Under the pieces are notes generated by a model that had not been told where the DNA came from, ran no database searches, and saw only the letters and a program-made list of their open reading frames with translations. The translations under genes were made by a program, and so were the position numbers. Of a stretch of 5,556 nt of DNA, positions 1-5,556 are shown one piece after another; within the stretch, counting starts at the first letter, position 1; every line of letters begins with the position of its first letter. Origin of the DNA: Synergistaceae bacterium (GTDB lineage: Bacteria > Synergistota > Synergistia > Synergistales > Aminobacteriaceae); contig JAFVEW010000079.1 in assembly GCA_017475805.1 (NCBI GenBank), forward strand, positions 1-5,556, given 5' to 3'.

Positions 1-1
1 C

Positions 2-1165
2 AATGGTACGTTATTAGAGCAGTCTTGTATCTTTCAGGGTATACTTGCTTTTTTTGCAATGATTTATTTTGCATATTTCAAAGATAAGAGACCTGCTTTA
101 ATCTGTTGCGTCTTCTGGCTGATCTCTGTAGCTGCGTTTTGTGTCTTATATTTTGCTCCTGGAACATTTATACGTATGCATTCAAGTTACATTGCTGCCG
201 TACCTATCACTAAACGTTTGATTAATGCTGCTGCTATAGCTTTTTCACACGGACTTTTTACAATAATAAAATTTTTTGTCAAGCCTTTAGTATATGTTTT
301 TTTGCTTTTCATGCCGTTAATTGCGAAAAAAATCCCTGCTAGTAATGTAAAACTAAAAATTTGGCAAATTATATTTATCACAGCTTTAATTTCTCCTCTA
401 ATGCAGTTTTTAGAAGGCTTTGGCTTAGGTATAGGTTTCCCGGACAGAGCCGTATCTTTAACTTTATGGTGTATGGGGATTATTTGGTGCTGCTTGTGGA
501 GTATTTTTTATCGCGGGAAGCTCACGGATTCAGAAAAATTTGTAAAATTTAGCAAAAAGTACCGTTATTTATTTTTAATCTTTGCTTTATTAATCAGTTC
601 AAATTTTGTCGAAAGTATCAGGGCATTAAAAATCGCGCCAGCTTATAAAGCCGAATATAATGCACGTATTCAGAATATTTTAGAGCAAAAATCTAATGAT
701 ATTGCTGAACCAATAGTAACGAGCTTTGAAAACAGACCAGCATTAATTTACGATGATTTTGGATACGGCTTAGTTTCAGGTTATACAGCGAAATTACATG
801 GTGTAGAAAATTTTTGGCTAATACCCAAGGAATTTGCTGACGATACGCCGTCTATTAATGAAATAAAGAACGGAAACCTCAGCCCGCTCACAAAAATTGC
901 TGAAAAAGATATGAAAATCCTTGAGAACATTGCAAGAAACTGCGATCCTATGCAAAGTTACAATGAAAATAAAGAAATTTCAGGTGGGCTTGAAGTTAGT
1001 TATCAAGAAGCTGAACGCTGGAACAGAATTGGTGCTACTCATGGAAATTCGCAGTCTATGCGATCTTTATCACGGTTAATTTACGCGCAGGATAAATCGT
1101 TGAATGGGATTTTGCGTGCACTATACTGGCTCGCTAAATCGCAAATTGCGACACTGCGTTTATAA
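2..1165 (+). CDS. Polytopic membrane protein, DUF6056-like, with degenerate Sel1-like C-terminal tail (5' end outside window)
   Basis: The frame is open to the left edge. Nineteen codons before the first ATG (59) read as plausible membrane protein sequence, so the true start probably lies upstream. Numbered from that ATG, hydrophobic segments lie near residues 11-32, 65-88, 100-127, 131-150 and 168-184. A soluble part of about 185 residues follows. An A-P-G motif with R two residues from the end of the first segment (33-40), followed by a loop, recalls DUF6056 and related GtrC-like proteins thought to transfer or modify lipid-linked sugars; this assignment is from memory and tentative. Residues 315-362 carry a degenerate Sel1-like pattern (A-E-R-W, H-G-N, then A-L-Y-W-L-A-K). 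The gene sits 15 bases before a GtrB-type glycosyltransferase, a typical pairing in which the membrane protein would use the undecaprenyl-linked sugar. Exact function and substrate are unknown. Confidence 0.72.
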   Translation, partial: NGTLLEQSCIFQGILAFFAMIYFAYFKDKRPALICCVFWLISVAAFCVLYFAPGTFIRMHSSYIAAVPITKRLINAAAIAFSHGLFTIIKFFVKPLVYVFLLFMPLIAKKIPASNVKLKIWQIIFITALISPLMQFLEGFGLGIGFPDRAVSLTLWCMGIIWCCLWSIFYRGKLTDSEKFVKFSKKYRYLFLIFALLISSNFVESIRALKIAPAYKAEYNARIQNILEQKSNDIAEPIVTSFENRPALIYDDFGYGLVSGYTAKLHGVENFWLIPKEFADDTPSINEIKNGNLSPLTKIAEKDMKILENIARNCDPMQSYNENKEISGGLEVSYQEAERWNRIGATHGNSQSMRSLSRLIYAQDKSLNGILRALYWLAKSQIATLRL

Positions 1166-1172
1166 GGGGTGA
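1164..1172 (+). promoter_or_regulatory. Shine-Dalgarno that fixes a TTG start for the first glycosyltransferase
   Basis: AAGGGGTGA overlaps the stop of the upstream gene. Its GGTGA part is complementary to the 16S rRNA 3' end and leaves 8 bases before TTG at 1181. The other candidate start, GTG at 1169, lies inside this site and has no ribosome binding site of its own. Starting at 1181 also gives M-I-S-I-L-C-P-C-Y-N, the same N-terminus as the downstream paralogue. Confidence 0.7.
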
Positions 1173-1180
1173 GTGAAAGT

Positions 1181-2097
1181 TTGATTTCAATTCTTTGTCC
1201 TTGTTACAACGAGGAGGCAGTTTTAGATTTATTTTTTGAGAGAATTTCTGCGGTACTTGCTAAAATTCCAGAACAGTTTGAATTTATTTGCGTCAATGAC
1301 GGAAGCAGCGATAACACTCTAAAAATTTTGAAAGCTCATGCTAAAGAAGATCGCCGAATCAAAGTTATAGACTTTTCTAGAAATTTTGGGAAAGAAGCTG
1401 CCCTGACAGCCGCGCTCGATTATTGCAAAGGGGACGCTGCTATTCCTATTGATGTCGATTTGCAACAGCCGCCGGAGTTAATTTCAGAAATGATTGAAAA
1501 GTGGCATGAAGGCTGGGAAGTCGTTGCAGCACGAAGAGACCGCGCAACGGATTCATTTTTGAAAAAATTTACGGCTCTTGCCTTCTACAAATTTCAAAAC
1601 GCTGCTTCAAGATATGAAATTCCCGCTAATGTTGGAGATTTTCGTCTTCTTGACCGAAAGGTTATCGACACCCTTAAACAAATGAAAGAGTCATTTCGTT
1701 TCATGAAAGGGCTTTTTGCTTGGGCAGGTTTCAAAACTTGCATGATCGATTATAAAGTCGCAGAACGAGCTGCCGGAGAATCAAAATTTAATTTTTGGAA
1801 TCTCATGAGATTTGCAATCGTCGGACTTACATCTTTCAGCACTGCTCCATTAACTTTATGGCTGTACGTTGGGGGGGTATCTCAATCTGTGCATTTTTAT
1901 ACGGACTCTTCATTTTTACCAGAACTATTATATTCGGCATTGAGGTACCAGGATATGCGTCATTGCTATGTTTAACTTTATTTTTCGGAGGTTTCCAACT
2001 GCTCGGCATTGGGATTCTTGGCGAATACGTCGGACGGACTTACATCGAGAGCAAACAGCGTCCAATCTATGTTGTACGTGAGATTTACGAACAATAA
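1181..2097 (+). pseudogene. GtrB/DPM1-like family 2 glycosyltransferase, copy 1, frameshifted at a G run
   Basis: The family transfers a sugar from a nucleotide donor to undecaprenyl phosphate at the inner face of the membrane. The GT-A domain is intact: C-P-C-Y-N-E-E near residues 6-12, V-N-D-G-S-S-D at 38-44, the metal-binding D-V-D-L-Q at 91-95 and G-D-F-R-L-L-D-R near 152-159. Residue 96 is Q where copy 2 has D; the position also varies in the superfamily, so this need not inactivate. After residue 232 the frame leaves the family: in-frame translation gives 32 unrelated residues and stops at 1975 (264 aa from TTG). The missing C-terminus, with the rest of the first membrane helix, the second helix and the Y-I-E-S-K-Q-R-P motif, continues in the -1 frame from 1876 to TAA at 2097. 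One extra G in 1871-1877 gives a 305-residue protein matching copy 2 (308). It could be a real mutation, a phase-variable or recoded gene, or a sequencing error. Confidence 0.85.
1871..1877 (+). repeat. G7 homopolymer at the frameshift point
   Basis: Seven consecutive G follow GTT and precede TATCTC. With eight G the reading would be [10 protein letters not shown], which lines up with the Phe-Gly-Gly-Phe-Ile-Ala-Phe-Ser-Ala-Phe of the paralogue. The paralogue has no G run there (TTCGGAGGC). A -1 ribosomal slip or transcriptional addition of one G would give the same product. Confidence 0.9.
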
Positions 2098-2129
2098 TTA
2101 AGATTTCAAAAAGTTTCAGAAATTTTGGC

Positions 2130-2160
2130 AGCCGCACTCTCGACAGTGCGGCTATTTTTT
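2130..2160 (+). terminator. Intrinsic terminator after glycosyltransferase copy 1
   Basis: A perfect 9-bp stem, AGCCGCACT with AGTGCGGCT, encloses the six-base loop CTCGAC and is followed by A and six T. It starts 32 bases after the stop of copy 1 and ends 22 bases before the ATG of copy 2, so it should separate the two genes transcriptionally unless it is read through. Confidence 0.88.
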
Positions 2161-2182
2161 GCAGCAAAGAAGATGATAAAAA

Positions 2183-3109
2183 ATGATTTCGATTTTGTGT
2201 CCATGCTATAATGAGGAAAAAGTTTTAGATTTATTTTTTGAAAAAATTTCTGCGGTGCTCGAGGTAATACCCGAGCAGTTTGAGTTTGTCTGCGTCAATG
2301 ACGGAAGCAGCGATGAGACTCTAAGCGTGCTGAAAGTTCATGCTAAAAACGATTCGCGAATTAAGATAATAGACTTATCGCGAAATTTTGGCAAGGAAGC
2401 TGCTTTAACTGCTGCGCTCGATTATTGTAAAGGGGACGCCGCTATTCCTATTGACGTTGACTTACAAGACCCGCCGGAATTAATTTCAGCAATGATTGAA
2501 AAATGGCGCGAAGGTTTTGATGTTATCTTAGCCAAACGCATAGATCGTTCTTCAGATTCATATCTAAAACGAACGACAGCGAAGCTATTTTATCGCTTAC
2601 ATAATTTAATTTCTAATTCTGAAATTCCTGAAAATGTTGGAGATTTTAGACTCATTGACCGCAAAGTTATTGACGCTCTCAAAGGAATGAAAGAGTCCCA
2701 TAGATTTATGAAAGGTCTTTTTGCGTGGGTAGGCTTCAAAACTTTCACTCTCGATTATAAACGCAATGCTCGAAGTTCAGGGACGTCAAAATTTAACGGC
2801 TGGAAACTATGGCAATTGGCTATCGAGGGAATAACATCATTCAGCACGGCTCCATTAACTTTATGGCTCTATTTCGGAGGCTTTATAGCATTCAGTGCGT
2901 TTGCCTATGGATTTTGGATTTTAATCAGGACGCTTATATTCGGCGTTGATGTTCCTGGTTATGCTTCGTTAATTTGCTTAATTTTACTTTTCGGCGGGTT
3001 GCAGCTTTTCGGGATTGGAATTTTAGGCGAATATTTAGGCAGAACTTACATTGAAAGTAAACAGCGTCCCGTTTATATTATCCGCGAGGTATATGAAAAT
3101 TTATCATGA
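2183..3109 (+). CDS. GtrB/DPM1-like undecaprenyl-phosphate glycosyltransferase, family 2, copy 2 (intact)
   Basis: This 308-residue protein has the usual length and layout of GtrB. It has an N-terminal GT-A domain with C-P-C-Y-N-E-E (6-12), V-N-D-G-S-S-D (38-44), the metal-binding D91 and D93 in D-V-D-L-Q-D-P-P-E, and G-D-F-R-L-I-D-R (153-160). Two membrane helices follow (about 220-248 and 258-283), then the conserved tail Y-I-E-S-K-Q-R-P (289-296). It should charge undecaprenyl phosphate with a sugar, for a membrane transferase such as the one encoded at the left edge; the sugar cannot be told from sequence. It is a close paralogue of the preceding gene, with near-identical stretches throughout. 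ATG at 2183 has only a weak AAAGAAG ahead of it. No good promoter lies between the upstream terminator and the start. The stop overlaps folK. Confidence 0.9.
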   Translation: MISILCPCYNEEKVLDLFFEKISAVLEVIPEQFEFVCVNDGSSDETLSVLKVHAKNDSRIKIIDLSRNFGKEAALTAALDYCKGDAAIPIDVDLQDPPELISAMIEKWREGFDVILAKRIDRSSDSYLKRTTAKLFYRLHNLISNSEIPENVGDFRLIDRKVIDALKGMKESHRFMKGLFAWVGFKTFTLDYKRNARSSGTSKFNGWKLWQLAIEGITSFSTAPLTLWLYFGGFIAFSAFAYGFWILIRTLIFGVDVPGYASLICLILLFGGLQLFGIGILGEYLGRTYIESKQRPVYIIREVYENLS

Positions 3110-3576
3110 ATATTTATTTTGGACTTGGCTCAAATCTGGGAGACAGATCGAAAAATATGAATGACGCTGTCGAAAAATTAAAAACTCTCGGCAGCGTTGT
3201 TGCTGTGAGCAAAATTTACGAAACTAAACCTTGGGGCGGTGTTGAGCAGCCTGATTTTTTGAACGCATGCGTAAGAGTTGAGCGTGAAAAATTTATTGAA
3301 CCTCTTGACTTATTAAAAATCGTTAAAAATTTTGAAAATGAACTTGGCCGTGTTAAATCCGTTCGATGGGGAGCAAGAAAAATTGACATCGATATTTTAT
3401 TGATCGACGACATGATTTATCAATCCGAAGAATTAAATATCCCTCATATAAATTTGCCGGATAGATTATTCGTTCTTGAGCCTCTATCAGAAATCTTGCC
3501 GTCAGGTTGGCGACACCCGGAAAATAATTTAAGCGTCGAAGAGATGATTAATTTTTTGCGGAAGTCAAACTCGTGA
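3106..3576 (+). CDS. folK: 2-amino-4-hydroxy-6-hydroxymethyldihydropteridine pyrophosphokinase (HPPK)
   Basis: FolK transfers pyrophosphate from ATP to 6-hydroxymethyl-7,8-dihydropterin, the step before dihydropteroate synthase in cytoplasmic folate biosynthesis. At 156 residues it matches the family (about 158 in E. coli). Visible motifs are G-L-G-S-N-L-G-D-R (6-14), Y-E-T-K-P-W-G (38-44), F-L-N-A (51-54), the signature R-W-G-A-R-K-I-D-I-D-I-L (87-98) with Mg-binding D94 and D96, P-H (113-114) and R-L-F-V-L-E-P-L (120-127). The ATG overlaps the stop of the glycosyltransferase as ATGA, and the nearest Shine-Dalgarno-like GAGGT is 15 bases away, so translational coupling is likely. The usual partners folP and folB are not in the window; the link to a glycosyltransferase is probably positional, not functional. 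Confidence 0.95.
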   Translation: MNIYFGLGSNLGDRSKNMNDAVEKLKTLGSVVAVSKIYETKPWGGVEQPDFLNACVRVEREKFIEPLDLLKIVKNFENELGRVKSVRWGARKIDIDILLIDDMIYQSEELNIPHINLPDRLFVLEPLSEILPSGWRHPENNLSVEEMINFLRKSNS

Positions 3577-3802
3577 AATCTTGCGATATCGAGTTATAGC
3601 CAAAATATTTTATTATATCAATAATAAAGTGTTTTTACTATAATGTCAGAATAATTTTTTTACCGCCTTATAGTCCTGAATTAATCCAATAGAAAAATTT
3701 TGGCATTGGCTAAAGAAAAAGATATGCGATTTGATAAAATTTTCGCAAAATCTCGGTGAAGTAATTATTAGCATTTTTCAAGTGCTTTAACTATATTAAT
3801 AA
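3577..3802. other. AT-rich intergenic region between folK and pfkA, no gene recognised
   Basis: The stretch lies between convergent genes. It contains a TATAAT at 3639-3644 (+) with no matching -35, a 6-bp inverted repeat around the folK stop without a T run, and only very short open frames lacking ribosome binding sites. Nothing here resembles a known RNA. Confidence 0.5.
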
Positions 3803-3828
3803 AAAATCTCCTTGTGATCGGAGATTTT
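3801..3828 (-). terminator. Intrinsic terminator of pfkA, possibly bidirectional
   Basis: AAAATCTCC and GGAGATTTT form a 9-bp stem around an eight-base loop. Read on the - strand, the stem runs into six T (3806-3801), 34 bases past the pfkA stop. On the + strand the stem is followed only by TTTTCTGT if the A-T pairs open, so it could also stop readthrough from folK, less efficiently. Confidence 0.75.
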
Positions 3829-3861
3829 CTGTAAGGAAAGAAGCTAAAAATCAATTTTTAC

Positions 3862-4863
3862 TTATTTCCGCAACGTTCCTGATGCAGCAATGGCTTCAAG
3901 AATTTCATATCTGTCCATTTGAAGATGTTTCTTCATTGCTAATGCCTCTTCAATAGGAATTTCAACGATGCCGCCCTCACGAGTTCCTATGACGCTGCCC
4001 GAACGCCCTTCAGCAAAAGCCCTGACGGCATAATAGCCCATTCTAGTAGCCGTCTCTCGGTCGCGTCCTGTTGGTGCGCCTCCGCGCTGAATATGCCCAA
4101 GAACAGTAACGCGAGGATCGATGCCTATGGTCTCTTTGATTTTCGTTGCGATTTCAAAAGCACTCCCGACGCCTTCAGCCACGACTATCATGAAGTGAGT
4201 TGCTCCTGCAAGACGGGCGTTCTGAATTCTTTCAACGACGTCATGATCAAAATCAAGTTCGTGTTCAGGTATTAAAACAGATGTAGCACCGACTGCAATT
4301 CCGACATAGAGTGCCAAGAAGCCCGCGTGTCGCCCCATGACCTCGACTACTGAGCAGCGTTCATGAGACTGCATTGTGTCGCGCAGCTTGTCTATACATT
4401 CAATCGCAGTGTTGCAGGCCGAGTCGAATCCGATAGTGTAATTCGAGCAGCCGATGTCATTATCAATCGTTGCAGGAATACCCATAACAGGAACGCCGAG
4501 TCTTGAAAGTTCGAGTGCGCCTCTAAAAGTTCCGTCGCCGCCAACAGCCACTATTCCGTCAAGCCCAAGCATTTTGCAAGTTCCTACAGCTTTTTCACGG
4601 CCTTTTTCCGTCAAAAATTCATCGCAGCGAGCCGTGTACAAAATTGTTCCGCCGCGTCCTAAAATATGCCTGACCATGTCGGCATTGAGGATGACAAAAT
4701 CACTGTTAATTAAGCCTGCATAACCGCGCCTGATACCTACACATTCAATCCCGTAAAACATTGCTGTTCGAGCCACTGCGCGGACAACCGCGTTCATTCC
4801 AGGCGAGTCTCCACCGCTGGTCAAGACGCCTATACGCTTAATCTTCTTTTCTTCCTGCTCCAT
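3862..4863 (-). CDS. pfkA: ATP-dependent 6-phosphofructokinase
   Basis: PfkA phosphorylates fructose 6-phosphate to the 1,6-bisphosphate, the committed step of glycolysis, as a cytoplasmic tetramer. The 333 residues fit the bacterial short form. Motifs are T-S-G-G-D-S-P-G-M-N (15-24), R-G-G-T-I-L-Y-T-A-R (70-79), G-G-D-G-T (108-112), P-A-T-I-D-N-D (130-136) with catalytic D134, M-G-R (176-178), E230 and L-G-H-I-Q-R-G-G (255-262). G111 after the G-G-D marks ATP use rather than pyrophosphate, where D is expected; A131 replaces the usual G and is not the K of pyrophosphate enzymes. AAAGGAG at 4881-4875 lies 11 bases before the ATG. R28, R32 and R161 of the effector site are kept, but the positions of Bacillus E187, R211 and K213 are T194, A219 and A221, so classical ADP/PEP control is doubtful. 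It diverges from the tRNA operon. Confidence 0.97.
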   Translation of the reverse strand: MEQEEKKIKRIGVLTSGGDSPGMNAVVRAVARTAMFYGIECVGIRRGYAGLINSDFVILNADMVRHILGRGGTILYTARCDEFLTEKGREKAVGTCKMLGLDGIVAVGGDGTFRGALELSRLGVPVMGIPATIDNDIGCSNYTIGFDSACNTAIECIDKLRDTMQSHERCSVVEVMGRHAGFLALYVGIAVGATSVLIPEHELDFDHDVVERIQNARLAGATHFMIVVAEGVGSAFEIATKIKETIGIDPRVTVLGHIQRGGAPTGRDRETATRMGYYAVRAFAEGRSGSVIGTREGGIVEIPIEEALAMKKHLQMDRYEILEAIAASGTLRK

Positions 4864-4913
4864 GAAATTAAAAACTCCTTTCAGGCCGTATGTGAATAAT
4901 TTAGTTAAAAAAT

Positions 4914-4919
4914 ATTATA
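4914..4919 (-). promoter_or_regulatory. Candidate -10 box of pfkA
   Basis: A consensus TATAAT on the - strand lies 50 bases before the pfkA ATG, leaving a leader of about 45 bases. No convincing -35 is seen: at 17-base spacing the hexamer reads GGCATT. There is no extended -10. Confidence 0.45.
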
Positions 4920-4967
4920 ACGCGCTTTATGCTACAATGCCCACATAAATAAAAATAATAAGTTAAC

Positions 4968-4996
4968 TTGACGAAATTTTGAACGAGTTATAGAAT
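4968..4996 (+). promoter_or_regulatory. Promoter of the tRNA operon
   Basis: TTGACG (4968-4973) and TAGAAT (4991-4996) are separated by exactly 17 bases, close to the sigma-70/sigma-A consensus. The -10 ends 15 bases before the first base of tRNA-Leu, giving a very short 5' leader, as is usual for tRNA operons. Confidence 0.75.
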
Positions 4997-5011
4997 ACTT
5001 ACTATGCTTTC

Positions 5012-5098
5012 GCCGGGCTGGTGGAATGGTAGACACACGGGACTTAAAATCCCGAGGGCGTAAAGTCCGTGAGGGTTCAAATCCCTCGTCCGGCACCA
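5012..5098 (+). tRNA. tRNA-Leu, anticodon UAA
   Basis: This is a class II tRNA with a long variable arm. The acceptor GCCGGGC pairs with GTCCGGC (one G-U). The anticodon stem CGGGA/TCCCG holds the loop CTTAAAA with anticodon TAA at 5045-5047. The T arm is GAGGG-TTCAAAT-CCCTC and the CCA is encoded at 5096-5098. It is the first gene of a three-tRNA operon and reads UUA, and UUG by wobble. Confidence 0.96.
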
Positions 5099-5120
5099 GT
5101 AGGTATGTTGTTTATAAAAT

Positions 5121-5197
5121 CGCGGGGTGGAGCAGTTTGGAAGCTCGTCGGGCTCATAACCCGAAGGTCAAGGGTTCAAATCCTTTCCCCGCCACCA
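5121..5197 (+). tRNA. Initiator tRNA-fMet, anticodon CAU
   Basis: Initiator marks are present: C1 not paired with base 72, three G-C pairs (GGG/CCC) at the bottom of the anticodon stem, the A11-U24 pair, and CGCGGGGTGGAGCAG at the 5' end, as in E. coli fMet. The anticodon CAT is at 5155-5157 and the CCA is encoded at 5195-5197. Base 72 (5193) is C, where bacterial initiators usually have A; C1/C72 still cannot form a Watson-Crick pair. It lies 22 bases after tRNA-Leu and 2 bases before tRNA-Met. Confidence 0.96.
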
Positions 5198-5199
5198 GT

Positions 5200-5276
5200 G
5201 GCGGTATAGCTCAGTCGGCTAGAGCACGCGGTTCATACCCGCGTTGTCCCCGGTTCGAATCCAGGTGCCGCCACCA
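5200..5276 (+). tRNA. Elongator tRNA-Met, anticodon CAU
   Basis: The acceptor GGCGGTA pairs fully with TGCCGCC (one U-G). The anticodon stem CGCGG/CCGCG carries the loop TTCATAC with CAT at 5234-5236, as in elongator Met tRNAs of Bacillota. CCA is encoded at 5274-5276. The T stem CCCGG/CCAGG has one C-A mismatch (5251 with 5263). A lysidine-modified tRNA-Ile2 would have the same anticodon, but the body resembles tRNA-Met. Confidence 0.9.
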
Positions 5277-5438
5277 TTTGTGTTATGCTTTATAGTGTTT
5301 GCAAGCCTTTTCTTGTCCACGATTTTCCCTTTTCTACTGTCAACCGTAACTAAAACCGTAGATAATTCTTTCGGTTAAATCTTATCTATGGTCGCATTAG
5401 CTAAATCCTTTCGCCGTATATGTTTATGTGAATTGTTA
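5277..5438. other. Non-coding stretch between the tRNA operon and the right-edge gene
   Basis: Pyrimidine-rich on the + strand and without a convincing gene. It holds only the imperfect inverted repeat at 5355-5392. No clear terminator directly follows tRNA-Met. Confidence 0.5.
5355..5392 (-). terminator. Imperfect inverted repeat, possible terminator of the right-edge - strand gene
   Basis: ACCGTAGATAA and TTATCTATGGT form 11 pairs (one G-T) around a 16-base loop. On the - strand it begins 46 bases after the stop at 5439 and runs into TTTTAG if the outer A-T pair is counted with the tail. The T run is short and the stem AT-rich. AACCG (5354-5358) could instead pair with CGGTT (5372-5376), so the fold is not certain. 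Confidence 0.35.
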
Positions 5439-5555
5439 TCACCCTCCCCTCATTGTTCCATTGTTCATAACGTTCACGCTGTAGGAGCTATCTTCACCGT
5501 TATAGGCGTCAATTGTCGCTGGCGTTGGCGTCTTCTCCGCGCCCGTGATAGCCTC
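5439..5555 (-). CDS. 3' end of an unrecognised gene entering from the right edge
   Basis: On the - strand an open frame runs from the edge for 38 codons to TGA at 5441-5439. Its product is rich in T, N, G, S and acidic residues, with T-P-T-P-A-T-I-D-A-Y-N-G-E-D near the middle and M-R-G-G at the end. This looks like a natural C-terminus, and many codons end in G or C (ACG, GCG, GAG, AAC), unlike the AT-rich genes at the left. I do not recognise the family; a surface or phage structural protein is only a guess. The antisense frame is also open but gives a C-, R- and W-rich translation that looks like a shadow. Confidence 0.45.
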   Translation of the reverse strand, partial: EAITGAEKTPTPATIDAYNGEDSSYSVNVMNNGTMRGG

Positions 5556-5556
5556 C

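Noticed and set aside
1169..1171. GTG as the start of glycosyltransferase copy 1
   Set aside because: It lies within the Shine-Dalgarno for TTG 1181 and would add four residues absent from the paralogue.
3568..3595. Hairpin AACTCG/CGAGTT around the folK stop as a terminator
   Set aside because: Only six pairs, a 16-base loop and no T run after it.
3639..3644. TATAAT in the folK-pfkA gap as a promoter for a small RNA
   Set aside because: No -35 at proper spacing, and such a hexamer is expected by chance in AT-rich DNA; no stable fold seen downstream before the pfkA terminator.
3646..3774. A 42-codon open frame on the - strand in the folK-pfkA gap
   Set aside because: No ribosome binding site, low-complexity F/I/K/S-rich product in AT-rich DNA, and it lies beyond the pfkA terminator with no promoter.
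5254..5276. tRNA-Met 3' end as an integration attachment site
   Set aside because: The only similar sequence in the window is the 3' end of the adjacent initiator tRNA, which is ordinary tRNA similarity; no integrase is visible.
5026..5295. A long + strand open frame across the tRNA genes
   Set aside because: It lies wholly over three well-folded tRNAs and reads as structured-RNA translation.
5388..5556. A + strand open frame starting at ATG 5388 and running to the edge
   Set aside because: Its start lies inside the inverted repeat, it has no Shine-Dalgarno, and the product is rich in C, R, W and H, as expected for the antisense of the - strand frame.

Overview
The window suggests an anaerobic, low-to-moderate GC bacterium of Bacillota or Synergistota type. 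This is an inference from family resemblance only. The supports are a phosphofructokinase of clostridial flavour, an elongator tRNA-Met with the UUCAUAC anticodon loop usual in Bacillota, CCA ends encoded in all three tRNAs, and a TTG start with a strong Shine-Dalgarno. The left half is visibly more AT-rich than the phosphofructokinase gene.

Positions 1-3109 (+ strand) hold a cell-envelope glycosylation block. It begins with the 3' part of a polytopic membrane protein (DUF6056-like, with a degenerate Sel1-like tail). Two tandem paralogues of a GtrB/DPM1-type family 2 glycosyltransferase follow, which normally load a sugar onto undecaprenyl phosphate. The first paralogue (1181-2097) is broken by a one-base shift in a run of seven G (1871-1877); eight G would restore a full-length protein that aligns with the second copy. 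A near-perfect intrinsic terminator (2130-2160) lies between the copies. The intact second copy (2183-3109) overlaps folK (3106-3576, folate biosynthesis) by ATGA.

Positions 3577-3861 are AT-rich and apparently non-coding, with a terminator that best fits the convergent gene on the - strand. That gene is pfkA (3862-4863, -), ATP-dependent 6-phosphofructokinase. Its active site looks complete, but several residues of the classical ADP/PEP effector site are replaced.

Diverging from pfkA is a promoter (4968-4996, +) for a three-gene tRNA operon: Leu(UAA), initiator fMet(CAU), elongator Met(CAU). The last 280 bases hold a non-coding stretch with an imperfect inverted repeat and what looks like the 3' end of a - strand gene entering from the right edge (5439-5555).

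No CRISPR array, insertion sequence or clear defence system is visible. The most interesting points are the G-tract frameshift in a duplicated glycosyltransferase (phase variation, recoding or sequencing error), the probably altered allostery of PfkA, and the C1/C72 end of the initiator tRNA.
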